From positions 1 through 52,802 of the forward strand of contig CAMAUZ010000057.1 of NCBI GenBank assembly GCA_945861535.1: 52,802 bases of DNA. The letters run 5' to 3'. Under the pieces are notes generated by a model, which was given only the letters and a program-made list of their open reading frames with translations, did no database searches and had not been told where the DNA came from. Below, one piece after another: positions 6,128 to 16,236 of the stretch (within the stretch, counting starts at the first letter, position 1; each line of letters starts with the position of its first letter). The position numbers were made by a program, and so were the translations under genes. Source of the stretch: Akkermansia muciniphila (lineage in GTDB: Bacteria; Verrucomicrobiota; Verrucomicrobiia; Limisphaerales; BJHT01).

Positions 6128-7597
6128 ATGAAATCCTGTTGTCGCGTCGCGCTCGTGTTCGCCTTGTGGCTGCTTCCTTCGTTGCCCGCCGGGCGTGCGG
6201 CCGGGCCGCCGCGGCCGAACATCGTCTTCATCCTCGCCGATGATCTCGGGCAGATGGACATCGGGGCGTTTAACCCAAAGACCTTTTACGAGACGCCAAA
6301 CATCAATGCGCTGGCGCGGCGCGGGATGAAGTTCACGCAGGGCTACGCCGCGTGCTGCGTGTGCTCGCCCACGCGCGGGAGCATCATGACCGGGAAGTAT
6401 CCGCCGCGCTTTGGCATCACCAATTTCATCCCGGGCGGACGTGCGGGAAAACTCCTGCCCGCGCCGAACGCCGGGCATCTGCCGCTGGCAGAAACCACGA
6501 TTGCGGAGGCGTTGCGCGACGCGGGTTACGCGACGTTTTTCGCGGGCAAGTGGCATCTCGGCGGCGGCGAGTTTTATCCGGGCGCGCAGGGTTTTCCGAA
6601 GGAGCTGGATAATGGCAAAGGGGACAAGGGCAACGCGCAGTTCTGGTATCCGCAGTCCGCCTTGCCCGTGCCGGATTACCGGGACGATCCCAAGACCACG
6701 GACCGCATCGTGAATGAGGCGGTGAAGTTCATCGGCGCGCACAAGGAGCAGCCGTTCTACGCCTACCTGCCGTTCCTCGCGGTTCACACGCCGGTTGGCG
6801 CGCGCGCGGACCTCGTGGCGAAATATCAGAAGAAAGCCGCGGGCGCGCCGGCGGATGACTGGGGGCAGGAGCGCGCGAACAAGGTGCGCCTCGTGCAGAA
6901 CAACCCCGCGTATGCCGCGATGCTGGAACAGCTCGACACCGGCATCGGCCGTGTGCTCGCGGCGCTGGAGGAGAACAGGCTCACCGAGAAAACCATCGTT
7001 GTCTTCATGTCCGACAATGGCGGGCTCTCGACGAGCGAGGGGCATCCCACCTCGAATCTCCCGTTGCGCGCGGGCAAGGGCTGGCCTTACGAGGGCGGCG
7101 TGCGCGAGCCGATGATCGTCGTCGCGCCCGGCGTGGCGAAACCCGGCGCGACGTGCGATTCGCCCGTCATCAGCACCGATTTCTATCCCACGTTGCTCCA
7201 GCTCGCGGGCCTGCCGTTGAAGCCCGAGCAGCATCTCGATGGCGTGAGCTTCGTGCCGCTGCTCAAAGGCGAGGCGGTGTCGCGCGGTCAGCCGCTGTTC
7301 TGGCACTATCCGCATTACGCCAATCAGGGCGGCGCTCCGCACGGGGCCATCCGCGACGGCGACTGGAAGCTCATCGAGTGGTACGAAGACGGCGCGCTCG
7401 AGTTGTACCAACTCCCGCAGGACCTCAGCGAAAAGACCAACCTCGCCGCGCAGCAGCCCGAGCGGGCGCAGGCGCTGCGCGCGAAGCTGGTGGCGTGGCG
7501 CAAGGAAGTCGGCGCGCTGATGCCGACGCCGAATCCGGGGTTCAACCCGAATGCGAAGCCGGGGGCGAAAGCAGCGGCGACGGGGAAGCAGAAATAG
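6128..7597 (+). CDS. Secreted sulfatase (arylsulfatase A-like)
   Basis: A 489-residue type I sulfatase, predicted to hydrolyse sulfate esters, probably on a glycan, in the periplasm or outside. A signal peptide covers residues 1-25. Calcium-binding aspartates are in [11 protein letters not shown] (D38, D39). The formylglycine site is CVCSPTRGS with Cys79 in the C-x-P-x-R context, so it should be matured by formylglycine-generating enzyme. Further signature stretches are GKWHLGG, the metal-binding SDNGG, and DGDWKLIEWY near the C-terminus. The end is a short Gly/Ala/Lys-rich tail. A DUF3472-like gene follows after 4 bp, suggesting co-transcription. The substrate cannot be told. Confidence 0.93.
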   Translation: MKSCCRVALVFALWLLPSLPAGRAAGPPRPNIVFILADDLGQMDIGAFNPKTFYETPNINALARRGMKFTQGYAACCVCSPTRGSIMTGKYPPRFGITNFIPGGRAGKLLPAPNAGHLPLAETTIAEALRDAGYATFFAGKWHLGGGEFYPGAQGFPKELDNGKGDKGNAQFWYPQSALPVPDYRDDPKTTDRIVNEAVKFIGAHKEQPFYAYLPFLAVHTPVGARADLVAKYQKKAAGAPADDWGQERANKVRLVQNNPAYAAMLEQLDTGIGRVLAALEENRLTEKTIVVFMSDNGGLSTSEGHPTSNLPLRAGKGWPYEGGVREPMIVVAPGVAKPGATCDSPVISTDFYPTLLQLAGLPLKPEQHLDGVSFVPLLKGEAVSRGQPLFWHYPHYANQGGAPHGAIRDGDWKLIEWYEDGALELYQLPQDLSEKTNLAAQQPERAQALRAKLVAWRKEVGALMPTPNPGFNPNAKPGAKAAATGKQK

Positions 7598-7601
7598 GTT
7601 C

Positions 7602-8441
7602 ATGAAAACACGGTTCACGCTGTGGTTCGCCCTCGGCCTTTTCGCCAGCGCCAACGCCGCGGAGGTTCCCCCCCACATCGCCCGCGGCCATTTGCTGGCG
7701 GCGTTCTGCGGCGCCCGGCCGGACGCGAAGCTCGAGCAGGTGACGGCGATCTATCGTGAGATTATTCCCGTGGCCGCGCCGCCGGGCAGCTACACCACGG
7801 TTGCGTTCAAAGGGGGTTATGTTGGCCTCGCGGGAAACAAGGACGGCACCGGCGGCGACACGATCAACTTCTCGATCTGGGGCCAGGACGCGGCGGAGGC
7901 CGAGCCGGCGGACAAAACGCACGGTACGATCAAGACACGGCAGTTCACCCACGAAGGCACCGGCTGGGCTGGGCGGCTGGCTTATCCGTGGAAGGTCGGT
8001 ACGCGCTACCAGGTCTATGTCCATGTGCGGCATGAGAAGGGGCAGACCGTTTTCAGCGCGTGGTTTGGCGCGGCGGAGAAGCACGAGTGGCTGCTCGCGG
8101 GCCGCACGCGCAAGGCGGGCACGCACTTCCTCGGCCACGCGGGCGGCTTCCTCGAACACGCGGGCACGAAGGACATGCAAATCCCCCGCAGCACCGGCTA
8201 CGGACCCGCGTGGGTCCACGACGGTCGGCGCTGGCACGCCTGCACCGCGGCGGAGGTCAGCGTGAAGGACCCGGAGAACGCCCGCTTCTTCGAGCGCGAC
8301 GGCGTGGTCTATCTCGAACTCGGCCGCGGCAAAAAATCAGACCAGGGGAAGAAGCACACCTACCCGCTGAAGGCTCAGGCCGCCGAGCCACCCAGACTCC
8401 CCGAGGTTCCCCGTCTGGCCAAACCGAATGCCTTTCGGTAA
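7602..8441 (+). CDS. Secreted DUF3472-like protein
   Basis: A 279-residue protein with a signal peptide (MKTRFTLWFALGLFASANA). The central region has the FKGGYVGLAG and INFSIWG pattern and a later VYVHV strand that I associate with DUF3472, a beta-rich domain frequent in Verrucomicrobiota and Bacteroidota secreted proteins. The family function is unknown, possibly carbohydrate binding. It starts 4 bp after the sulfatase stop, so it is likely an operon partner. Its last ~110 bp occur again, diverged, at 9797-9906 on the far side of the ATPase gene. Confidence 0.7.
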   Translation: MKTRFTLWFALGLFASANAAEVPPHIARGHLLAAFCGARPDAKLEQVTAIYREIIPVAAPPGSYTTVAFKGGYVGLAGNKDGTGGDTINFSIWGQDAAEAEPADKTHGTIKTRQFTHEGTGWAGRLAYPWKVGTRYQVYVHVRHEKGQTVFSAWFGAAEKHEWLLAGRTRKAGTHFLGHAGGFLEHAGTKDMQIPRSTGYGPAWVHDGRRWHACTAAEVSVKDPENARFFERDGVVYLELGRGKKSDQGKKHTYPLKAQAAEPPRLPEVPRLAKPNAFR

Positions 8442-8462
8442 TTCCCCTCCGCTGAACGCCGG

Positions 8463-8550
8463 ACTCTCCCCGCTCCTGCCCAGCAGGGAGAGGGAGCCGG
8501 CCGCGCTACCCGGTGCGGCGGCTCCAGCACGAACTTTCGCAACGACCTGG
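8463..8550. repeat. Composite repeat with CTCTCCC palindrome
   Basis: Contains actctccccgctcctgcc facing agcagggagaggga, then a tail ending agcacgaactttcgcaacg. The same tail and palindrome, in reverse order and orientation, occur in the cluster at 41569-41662, so this is a dispersed repeat. It fills most of the gap between the DUF3472-like gene and the ATPase gene. Confidence 0.7.
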
Positions 8551-8622
8551 TAAGGCCGGGCTTTCTTCCGGGGCTGAAACAATGGCCTTGATTCTGGAAG
8601 CGCAACTTCCAATCTGCGGGGT

Positions 8623-9789
8623 ATGTGGAATCGCGTTCACACCCCCCGGATCACGGCGCTGGCCCGGCAGTTTCCGGCCGTGCTCATCCTCGGGCCGCGC
8701 CAGGTGGGCAAGACCACGCTGGCCCGCGCGGCCTTTCCCCAAGCCCCCTACCTCGACCTCGAGCAGCCGGGCACGCGGCAGTTGTTCACCGCTGACCCGT
8801 TGTTTCAAATCGAGAGCCGTCTGCCCGGACGGAGCGGCGCGCTGGTGCTCGATGAAGTGCAGTGTGTGCCGGAGGTCTTCGCGGCGTTGCGCGGACTTAT
8901 TGACCGCGACCGTCGCCGCCGCGGGCGTTTCATCCTGCTCGGCTCCGCGCAACCGACGCTCATCCGGCAGGTGTCCGAATCGCTCGCCGGCCGCGTGGGC
9001 ATTCTCGAACTCGACCCGCTCACCGTCGCCGAGGTCGCGCCGGGCACGCCGCGGAAAAAGTGGACCGATGTGTGGCTGCGCGGCGGATTCCCCGACGCGT
9101 TGCGCTGGAATTTCCGCGACTGGTGGGAGGCCTATCTCCGCACCTACCTCGAACGCGACCTGCCGCAGCTCGGCGTGCAGGCCGACCCGCTGTTCCTGCG
9201 CCGGCTGCTCACCATGCTCGCGCACGCGCAGGGCGGGGTGCTGAACGCTTCCTCGTTCGGCGCGTCGCTGGGCGTGTCGCATCACACCATCGCGCGGCAT
9301 CTCGACATCCTGGAGCAGACCTTCCTTATCCGCCGCCTGCCGCCGTATTTCCGCAACGTCGGCAAGCGGCTCGTCAAAGCGCCCAAGGTCTATCTGCGCG
9401 ACTCCGGCCTGCTGCATCACCTGTTGAATCTCAGCACCCTCGACGAGGTGCGGAATCATCCCGTGCATGGTGCGAGTTGGGAGACCTTCGTGCTGGAGGA
9501 CCTCATCCGCCGCGAGACGGTGCGGCATCCGCACACGCAGTTCTTTTTCTGGCGCACGGCGGACGGCGCGGAGATTGACCTCGTCATGGAACGCGGCTCG
9601 CAGCGCGTCGCGGTGGAAATCAAAGCCGGCCGCGGCGACAAAATCCACGCCGCCCGCGTGCTCGAACGGGCCATGTCTGACGTGGGCGCCAAGGTCGGCT
9701 GGATACTTGACCAGGCTGACGGCACGGACGCCCTCCGCCCCTCCCTGGCCCGCCGCAGCTTCACCGCCGACCCGGAGTGGCTGCCGTGA
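8623..9789 (+). CDS. AAA_14/DUF4143 ATPase
   Basis: A 388-residue protein of the AAA_14 plus DUF4143 family. The Walker A motif is [15 protein letters not shown] (Lys30); the Walker B is [14 protein letters not shown] is a sensor-like stretch. The C-terminal DUF4143 part (about 190-388) contains a winged-helix-like region ([21 protein letters not shown]) and a nuclease-fold-like segment ([15 protein letters not shown], then VAVEIKAG). Family members are scattered accessory genes of unknown role, often suspected to be mobile or toxin-related. It lies between a sulfatase-DUF3472 pair and a second sulfatase, with a copy of the DUF3472 gene tail after it, suggesting it came in later. Confidence 0.88.
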   Translation: MWNRVHTPRITALARQFPAVLILGPRQVGKTTLARAAFPQAPYLDLEQPGTRQLFTADPLFQIESRLPGRSGALVLDEVQCVPEVFAALRGLIDRDRRRRGRFILLGSAQPTLIRQVSESLAGRVGILELDPLTVAEVAPGTPRKKWTDVWLRGGFPDALRWNFRDWWEAYLRTYLERDLPQLGVQADPLFLRRLLTMLAHAQGGVLNASSFGASLGVSHHTIARHLDILEQTFLIRRLPPYFRNVGKRLVKAPKVYLRDSGLLHHLLNLSTLDEVRNHPVHGASWETFVLEDLIRRETVRHPHTQFFFWRTADGAEIDLVMERGSQRVAVEIKAGRGDKIHAARVLERAMSDVGAKVGWILDQADGTDALRPSLARRSFTADPEWLP

Positions 9790-9796
9790 CGCGGGC

Positions 9797-9906
9797 GCGT
9801 CGGCGTGGTCTATCTCGAACTCGGCTTGGGAAAAAATCCGAACAAGGAAGAGAGCATGCCCACCCGCTCACATCTCCCGCCGCCGAGTCACCCAAACTCC
9901 CCGAGC
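9797..9906 (+). pseudogene. Diverged copy of the DUF3472-like gene 3' end
   Basis: Aligns without large gaps to 8297-8406, starting with the shared ggcgtggtctatctcgaact and ending with ccgccgag.cacccaaactcccc. By eye about three quarters of bases agree. The original protein frame is no longer kept throughout. It lies directly after the ATPase gene and before a second sulfatase, as expected if a second sulfatase-DUF3472 unit was once present or the tail was duplicated. Confidence 0.8.
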
Positions 9907-9973
9907 CAGCCGCCCGGTTGAAGCGTTGAATCCACGCCCCGTCCATCACGCCGCAAAACCAATCACCACCACT

Positions 9974-11947
9974 GTGAAACCCACGCTCCTGCTCCTCGCG
10001 CTCCTCTCGTTCTGTGGACTTCGTGCCGCGCCCGTCGCCGCCGCCGAGCCGCCGCTGGGACCGAACGTCCTCTTCATTCTCGCGGACGACCTCGGCTGGG
10101 CGGACACGACGCTTTACGGGCACACAAAGTTTTACCAGACCCCGAACCTCGAACGGCTCGCCCAGCGCGGCATGCTGTTCACGCGCGCGTATTCGGCGAG
10201 CCCGCTGTGTTCGCCCACGCGCTCGGCGATTCTCACCGGCCTCAGCCCCGCGCGCACGGGCATCACCTCGCCGAACGGCCACGTCCCGCAGGTCGTGCTC
10301 GAGGCCACGCCGGGCACGGCCGCTCCGCCGAACAAGCACGCCATCATGCCCCAGCCGCCGACGCGGTTGAAGACGGACTACCCCACGCTCGCGAAGTCGC
10401 TCAAGGCGGCGGGGTACGCGACCGGCCATTTTGGCAAATGGCATCTCGGCCCGGAGCCGTATTCGCCGCTGCAACAGGGTTTCGACGTGGACGTGCCGCA
10501 CTGGCCGGGGCCGGGGCCGGCGGGCAGCTACGTCGCGCCGTGGCGGTTCAAGGACTTCGATCACGACCCCGCGGTGCCGAGCCAGCACATCGAGGACCGC
10601 ATGGCGAAGGAGGCGGTCGCCTTCATGGAGAAGCACCGGGCGCGGCCGTTTTACCTGAACTACTGGATGTTCAGCGTCCACGCGCCGTTCGATGCGAAGC
10701 CGGCACTGATCGAAAAATATCGCGCGCGCGCCAATCCCGCCGACGCGCAGCATTGCCCCACCTACGCCGCGATGGTCGAGAGCATGGACGACGCGATCGG
10801 CACGCTGCTCGACACGCTCGACCGGCTGCAGCTCGCCGAGCGCACGATCATCGTGTTCACCTCCGACAACGGCGGGAACATGTATAGCGAGGTGGATGGC
10901 ACGGTGCCGACGAGCAACCGGCCGTTGCGCGGCGGCAAGGCGACGGTGTTTGAGGGCGGCACGCGCGTGCCCGGCGTGGTGGTGCTGCCCGGTGTCACCG
11001 CGCCCGGCAGCCGCAGCGAGGCCATCATCCAGAGCGAGGATTATTACCCCACGTTGCTCGCAGCCCTCGCGCTGAAACCCGCCGCTGGCCAGCGCTTCGA
11101 CGGCGTCAGCATTCTGCCCGCGTTGCGCGGCCAGCCGCTGGCGCGCGAGGCGACGTTTGCTTACTTCCCGCACGAACCCGGCGTGCCGGACTGGCTGCCG
11201 CCCGCCGTCGTCGCGCACAGCGGCGATTGGAAGCTCATCCGCATCTTCCACGGCGGCGAAAAGGGCGCGCATCGCCACCTGCTCTTCAACCTGCGCGACG
11301 ACCTCGGCGAACGGAACAACCTCGCCGCGCGCGAGCCCGCCCGCGTGCAGCAACTCGACGCGCTCATCGGGAAGTTCCTCGCCGACACGAAAGCCGTCGT
11401 GCCAATTCCCAATCCCAAGTTCGATCCGGCGAAGTATCAGCCCGAACTGGAAGGCCAGGCGGAACGGAAGGTCAAGGGCGCAAAGGCCGCGAAGAAAGCT
11501 GCCGCGAAAGCCCCCGCACCCGCGCCCGCGCCAGTGCCCGCGCCGGCCGCCAAGACTGAGAGCGCCGACCTGTTGCAAGGCTGGAAGGCGCGCGGTTGCG
11601 ACGCCGTGGTGAAGGATGGCGTGGTGACGGTGACGGGGCAGGGGAGCGCGCCCTTCCTCGGCGTGGGCGCGGGCGTGAGCGGCCCGGCGACGGTGAAATT
11701 CCGCGCCCGCTCCGCCGCCGGTGGCTCCGGCAAAATCGAGTGGCTCCCCGCCGCCACCGCCATTGCCGATGCGAAGTCCGTGCCCTTCACGATCGCGCCG
11801 GGCGACTGGCAGGAAGTCACCGTGAGCATTCCTGCCACCGGCCCGCTTGGCATTCTGCGCCTCTACCTTCCGGCGCAGAAGCAGCCGGTGGAGGTGGATT
11901 GGGTCGAACTCAAACCTGAAGGCAAGCCGAGGCGTTGGAATTTTTGA
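9974..11947 (+). CDS. Secreted sulfatase with C-terminal accessory domain
   Basis: A 657-residue sulfatase from GTG 9974, chosen because a signal peptide ([16 protein letters not shown]...AAA) follows directly; longer in-frame extensions run back through the ATPase gene. The catalytic domain spans about 28-490: [11 protein letters not shown], formylglycine site LCSPTRS (Cys79), GKWHLGP, TSDNGG and GDWKLI. A Lys/Ala/Pro-rich linker (about 495-525) leads to a ~120-residue beta-sandwich-like domain (about 530-650), unlike the other two sulfatases here. The C-terminal domain may bind substrate or surface, which is inferred. It heads a five-gene cluster to 18784; the next gene starts 79 bp downstream. 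Confidence 0.92.
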   Translation: MKPTLLLLALLSFCGLRAAPVAAAEPPLGPNVLFILADDLGWADTTLYGHTKFYQTPNLERLAQRGMLFTRAYSASPLCSPTRSAILTGLSPARTGITSPNGHVPQVVLEATPGTAAPPNKHAIMPQPPTRLKTDYPTLAKSLKAAGYATGHFGKWHLGPEPYSPLQQGFDVDVPHWPGPGPAGSYVAPWRFKDFDHDPAVPSQHIEDRMAKEAVAFMEKHRARPFYLNYWMFSVHAPFDAKPALIEKYRARANPADAQHCPTYAAMVESMDDAIGTLLDTLDRLQLAERTIIVFTSDNGGNMYSEVDGTVPTSNRPLRGGKATVFEGGTRVPGVVVLPGVTAPGSRSEAIIQSEDYYPTLLAALALKPAAGQRFDGVSILPALRGQPLAREATFAYFPHEPGVPDWLPPAVVAHSGDWKLIRIFHGGEKGAHRHLLFNLRDDLGERNNLAAREPARVQQLDALIGKFLADTKAVVPIPNPKFDPAKYQPELEGQAERKVKGAKAAKKAAAKAPAPAPAPVPAPAAKTESADLLQGWKARGCDAVVKDGVVTVTGQGSAPFLGVGAGVSGPATVKFRARSAAGGSGKIEWLPAATAIADAKSVPFTIAPGDWQEVTVSIPATGPLGILRLYLPAQKQPVEVDWVELKPEGKPRRWNF

Positions 11948-12026
11948 CTGCGGCAATGATTGCGAAAGCGACCCAAACCGACAGCCTCTGGCGCTTCCTG
12001 GCCCGGCTCGGCACTCGGCTCAAACA

Positions 12027-14777
12027 ATGAACTGGAAATCGTGTAGCATCGGACTCCTGCTGGTCATGTTCTCGGCGGTTGTCCATGCGGCTGTCAAAGC
12101 CGCGGAGCCGCAGCGCCATTGGGCTTATCAGCCGGTCGTGCGCCCCGCGTTGCCGACGGTCAGGCAATCCACCTGGCCACGCAATGAACTCGACCGCTTC
12201 ATCCTCGCGAAACTCGAAGCCAAGGGGCTTGTGCCCAGTCCCGAGGCCGATCCGCGCACGCTGATTCGCCGCCTTTACTTCGACTTGCTCGGCCTCCCGC
12301 CGTCACCGGAGGAAGTCGCTGCGTTCGAGCGCGCGTGTTCTCCGGTCGGCAACCGGCCATCGGCCGTCGGCAATCTCGTGGACCGGCTCCTCGCCAGCCC
12401 GCGCTACGGGGAACGCTGGGCGCGCCACTGGTTGGACATCGCGCACTACGCCGACACGCACGGCTTCGAGCGCGACCAACTTCGCCCCAACGCCTGGCGC
12501 TACCGGGATTACGTCATCGCCTCGCTCAACGCTGACCAGCCCTACGACCAGTTCCTCCGCGAGCAAATCGCCGGCGACATCCTCGCGCTGAACTCGAAAC
12601 CCGAGACCCAAAGCTCGAAACTCATCGCGGCGACCGGCTTTCTCGCCGCCGGCCCGTGGGACTTCGTCGGCCAAATCGAAACGAAGAGTGATGTGCTCAA
12701 ACGCGCCGCCCGCGCGGACGACCTCGACGACATGGTCACCCAGGTCCTCACCGCTTCGATGGGCGTGACCATCAACTGCGCCCGCTGCCACGACCACAAG
12801 CTCGACCCCATTTCGCAGCGCGAATACTACGGCCTCTGGGCGGTCTTCGCCGGCGTGAAACGCGGCGACCGCGAGCTGGACCCTGCTGCCGCCGCGCGTC
12901 GCGAGACCGAGCGGAAGCAGCTCCAGACGCGTCTCCGCGAGGTCACGAGCGAACTCGCACGCCTCACCGGGGAAGGGCTCGACCTCGCGGACATGGTTGG
13001 TGGCGGCAACGGACGCGGCACGGGCACGAAGGGCGCCGGCCTCGATCTCCGCACCGGCAACGTGGTGAAGGACAAACTCGGCTACCACCGCGACATCCAG
13101 CTTAACCGTCTGCAAGAACCGGAGTGGCCGGACGCGAACGCGCCGAAGTTCGTGCAGTGGCTTTTCGTGCCGGATGGCAAGGCCCCCGTGCCCGTCGCGT
13201 CGCAAACCACCGTCACCAACCTTCCGCCCACCTCCGGCCACGCATGGGACGCGATTCGCAACGGCGCGCTGAACGCGCAGGTTTCCACCCGGCTCGACGG
13301 CGTGGATTTCGCCACGAACGGGCACTCGGTTCTCGGCTTGCACGCAAATGCGGGCATCACGTTCAACCTCGCCGAGATTCGGAAAGCGAGCGGCTTCGCG
13401 AAGCTGCGGTTCACGGCCGTGCTCGGCTTTGGTGCGGCGGCCAGCGCGGCTTCGAGTCGCGCGGATTTCAGCGTCTTTGCTGGCAGGGAGCTGCTTTTCC
13501 AAAAGCTCAAGCTGCGCAAAGACGAGTCCGTCCGCGTGGACGTGGCGCTGCCGGACGCCGCCGCAACGCTCACGCTGGTCGCCACCGACGGCGGCGACGG
13601 CATCGGCAGCGACCTGCTTTTCCTCGGCGACGCAAGGCTCTCGCTTACTGTGGAAGCGCAGCCCCTCGCGGCCGCCGACCGCGCTCGCATCGAGACGTTG
13701 CGGGCGGAGGAGAAGCAACTGGCCACCGCGCTCGCCGCGAAGGCGGAGGGCGAGAAAGTTTATGCGGTCACCAGCTCCGAACCGCCCGTGGTCAGGCTGC
13801 TCCGGCGCGGCAATCCCGAGGACGCCCAGGAGGAAGTCGCGCCCGCCGTGCTCGCGTGCGTGAAGCACGCGCCCGCCGACTTCACCCGCGCCAAGACCGA
13901 GGGCGAACGCCGCCTCGCCTTGGCCGAGTGGATTACGCACCCCGCCAATCCGCTGACGCGCCGCGTCTTGGTAAACCGCCTCTGGCACCACCATTTCGGC
14001 GTCGGCCTCGTGGACACGCCCAGCGACTTCGGCAAAGGCGGCGGCATGCCTTCGCACCCGGAGTTGCTGGACTGGCTGGCGGAGGAGTTTCTGGCGCGCG
14101 GCTGGTCGGTGAAGGCGATGCACCGACTGATTTGCACGAGCGCGGTGTATCGGCAACGTAGCTCGACTTTCCAAAGTCGAGATGTCCGGGCGACACCGGG
14201 ACTCGACATTGGAATGTCGAGCTACCGCGATTCCGCCAACCGCCTCCTCTGGCGTCAGCACCCCCGCCGCCTCGACGCTGAGTCCACGCGCGACGCCGTG
14301 CTCGCCGTCAGCGGCAAGCTGAACCTCGCGGCGGGCGGCCCCGGCTACCGCGACTTCAAATACACCGAGGCTTACGCGCCCATTTACAACTACGTCACTG
14401 CCGAAACGCCCGATCAGTGGCGGCGCAGCATCTATCGTTTTGTGGTGCGCACCACGCCGCACACGTTCCTGACGACGCTGGATTGTCCGAACCCAGCCAA
14501 CCTCACGCCGGCGCGCACCGCCACGACGACCGCGCTGCAGGCCCTCGCGCTCTCGAACAACGAGTTCATCCTCCAGCAGGCGCAGCATCTCGCCACGCGC
14601 ATCGAAAACGAAACCGACTCCCGCGAGGCCGCCATCCGCCGCGCCTTCGCCCTCACCTTCCAGCGCGATGCCACCGCCGCCGAACTGCAAGCCGCCACGC
14701 CCCTCGTCGCCGAGCAGGGCCTCTTCGCGCTGTGCCGGATGCTCATCAATGCGAACGAGTTTGTTTACCTCGACTGA
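12027..14777 (+). CDS. DUF1549/DUF1553 secreted protein with CxxCH motif
   Basis: A 916-residue protein from ATG 12027 with a signal peptide ([21 protein letters not shown]). The N-terminal third is DUF1549 ([36 protein letters not shown]), ending in a CARCHDHK haem c-type motif (Cys251, Cys254, His255). A middle beta-rich region is variable. The C-terminal part is DUF1553 ([33 protein letters not shown], and [15 protein letters not shown]). Such PSCyt-type proteins are typical of Planctomycetota and Verrucomicrobiota and usually precede a DUF1501 gene, as here; their biochemistry is unknown. The N-terminal PSCyt1 domain of longer family members is missing. A 68 bp palindromic repeat (14158-14225) lies within the frame. 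Confidence 0.9.
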   Translation: MNWKSCSIGLLLVMFSAVVHAAVKAAEPQRHWAYQPVVRPALPTVRQSTWPRNELDRFILAKLEAKGLVPSPEADPRTLIRRLYFDLLGLPPSPEEVAAFERACSPVGNRPSAVGNLVDRLLASPRYGERWARHWLDIAHYADTHGFERDQLRPNAWRYRDYVIASLNADQPYDQFLREQIAGDILALNSKPETQSSKLIAATGFLAAGPWDFVGQIETKSDVLKRAARADDLDDMVTQVLTASMGVTINCARCHDHKLDPISQREYYGLWAVFAGVKRGDRELDPAAAARRETERKQLQTRLREVTSELARLTGEGLDLADMVGGGNGRGTGTKGAGLDLRTGNVVKDKLGYHRDIQLNRLQEPEWPDANAPKFVQWLFVPDGKAPVPVASQTTVTNLPPTSGHAWDAIRNGALNAQVSTRLDGVDFATNGHSVLGLHANAGITFNLAEIRKASGFAKLRFTAVLGFGAAASAASSRADFSVFAGRELLFQKLKLRKDESVRVDVALPDAAATLTLVATDGGDGIGSDLLFLGDARLSLTVEAQPLAAADRARIETLRAEEKQLATALAAKAEGEKVYAVTSSEPPVVRLLRRGNPEDAQEEVAPAVLACVKHAPADFTRAKTEGERRLALAEWITHPANPLTRRVLVNRLWHHHFGVGLVDTPSDFGKGGGMPSHPELLDWLAEEFLARGWSVKAMHRLICTSAVYRQRSSTFQSRDVRATPGLDIGMSSYRDSANRLLWRQHPRRLDAESTRDAVLAVSGKLNLAAGGPGYRDFKYTEAYAPIYNYVTAETPDQWRRSIYRFVVRTTPHTFLTTLDCPNPANLTPARTATTTALQALALSNNEFILQQAQHLATRIENETDSREAAIRRAFALTFQRDATAAELQAATPLVAEQGLFALCRMLINANEFVYLD
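14158..14225. repeat. Composite palindromic repeat inside DUF1553 coding sequence
   Basis: The 68 bp begin gtagctcgac and end gtcgagctac (inverted ends). Inside are a perfect palindrome ctcgactttccaaagtcgag, a short hairpin tccgggcgacaccggga, and a near-perfect palindrome ctcgacattggaatgtcgag. The reading frame stays open. The plan of nested short palindromes with matching outer ends is the same as in the intergenic elements at 38976-39130 and 39160-39267. Confidence 0.85.
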
Positions 14778-14781
14778 AACC

Positions 14782-16236
14782 ATGAACGCATCCTTTCCCT
14801 GCGGTCAGCAGAAGCGCTTCGTCACGCGTCGCGATTTCCTCTGGGAACTCGGCGGCGGTCTCGGTGGTGTTGCACTCGCGGCCCTGGTGAATGAAGCGCA
14901 GGCTGCGACGAGTCCGCTCGCGCCCAAGGCAGGGCATCATCCCGCGAAAGCCAGAGCGGTGATCCAAATCTTCTGCCCCGGCGGCCTCAGCCATGTGGAC
15001 TCGTGGGATTGGAAACCCGAGCTGGCGGCGCGGACTGGAAAACCGTTCGACACCACGGGCACGGTGCAATTCTTTGCCTCGAAGCCGGGCAACTGCCAGG
15101 GCAGCTACTGGCCGTTCCGGCAGCACGGGCAGTGCGGTCGCTGGATCAGCGATTTGTTTCCGAAGTTTGCCGCGTGCGTGGACGACGTCGCGTTCATCCA
15201 CTCGATGCAGAGCCGGTCCGCGTTGCACGGCCCGGCGATGTTCATGGCCAACAGCGGCTTCATCCTGCCCGGCTTCCCGAGCATGGGTGCGTGGGTTACC
15301 TACGGCCTTGGCAGCGAGAGCGAGAACCTCCCCGCGTTCGTCGTGCTCCCCGATCCGCGGGGCCTGCCGCCCGGCGGCGTCATCAACTGGGGCGCGGGCT
15401 TCCTGCCCGCCGTGCATCAAGGCACGCCGCTCAACACCGACCTGGAACTGCCGCCCATCGCGGACCTGTTTCCGCCGAAGAACTTCGCGGGCATCACGCC
15501 GGCGGGCGAGGCGAGCGGACGCAACTTCCTCCAAACCCTGAACCGCCAGCACGCCGCCGCGCGCGTGGGCAACACGGAACTCGACGCCCGCATCGCCGCC
15601 TACGAACTGGCCGCGCGCATGCAACTCAGCGCGCCCGAAGTCACCGATCTGCGCGGCGAGAGCGCGGCGACGAAGCAGCTCTACACGCTCGCCGACGAGG
15701 ACATCGGGCCCTTCGGACGCCAGTGCCTGCTGGCGCGGCGGTTGGTCGAGCGCGGCGTGCGCTTCGTGCAGATTTTTTGCGGCGCGGAGAACACGGGCGC
15801 GAAGAAAATCCGTCCGAACTGGGACAGCCACGAAGACCTCGTCCGCGACCACGGCTACTGGGGCCGCGTGCTCGACACCGGCGCCGCGGCATTGCTGCAC
15901 GACCTCAAGGCGTGCGGTCTGCTCGACTCCACGCTGGTCATCTGCACCTCCGAGTTTGGCCGCCAGCCGGGCGCGCAAGGAAAGGGTCGCGACCACAACG
16001 CCGGCGCGTTCACCGCGTGGCTCGCCGGCGGCGGCATCAAGGACGGCACCAGCTACGGCACGACGGACGAGCTGGGTTCCAAGGCCGAGGCGCATCCCGC
16101 CTACAGCTACGACCTTCACGCCACCGCGCTCCACCTGCTCGGCGTGGACCACGAGCGCCTGAGCTTCTATCACAACGGCGTGCCGCGTCGGCTGACCGAT
16201 GTGCATGGCCATGTCATCCGGGAAATTCTCGCATGA
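14782..16236 (+). CDS. DUF1501 protein with Tat signal
   Basis: A 484-residue protein starting 4 bp after the DUF1553 stop. The N-terminus has a twin-arginine motif (TRRDFL, Arg16-Arg17) and a hydrophobic stretch, so folded export is likely. The body matches DUF1501, a sulfatase/alkaline-phosphatase-fold family: FCPGGLSHVDSWD near the start, MQSRSALHGP, WDSHEDLVRDHG, and TLVICTSEFGRQPGAQGKGRDHN with HNAGAF near the C-terminus. The sulfatase formylglycine motif is lacking. It is regularly paired with DUF1549/1553 proteins, as here; the function is unknown. Its stop overlaps the start of the next gene (ATGA). Confidence 0.92.
   Translation: MNASFPCGQQKRFVTRRDFLWELGGGLGGVALAALVNEAQAATSPLAPKAGHHPAKARAVIQIFCPGGLSHVDSWDWKPELAARTGKPFDTTGTVQFFASKPGNCQGSYWPFRQHGQCGRWISDLFPKFAACVDDVAFIHSMQSRSALHGPAMFMANSGFILPGFPSMGAWVTYGLGSESENLPAFVVLPDPRGLPPGGVINWGAGFLPAVHQGTPLNTDLELPPIADLFPPKNFAGITPAGEASGRNFLQTLNRQHAAARVGNTELDARIAAYELAARMQLSAPEVTDLRGESAATKQLYTLADEDIGPFGRQCLLARRLVERGVRFVQIFCGAENTGAKKIRPNWDSHEDLVRDHGYWGRVLDTGAAALLHDLKACGLLDSTLVICTSEFGRQPGAQGKGRDHNAGAFTAWLAGGGIKDGTSYGTTDELGSKAEAHPAYSYDLHATALHLLGVDHERLSFYHNGVPRRLTDVHGHVIREILA

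Noticed and set aside
12303-14783. Very long open frame antisense to the DUF1549/1553 gene
   Set aside because: The opposite strand has clear family motifs; antisense openness is common in GC-rich codon-biased DNA and the product is Arg/Gly/Glu-rich without motifs. The same applies to long antisense frames over 9761-11956, 28405-30291, 35956-37539 and 49199-51502.
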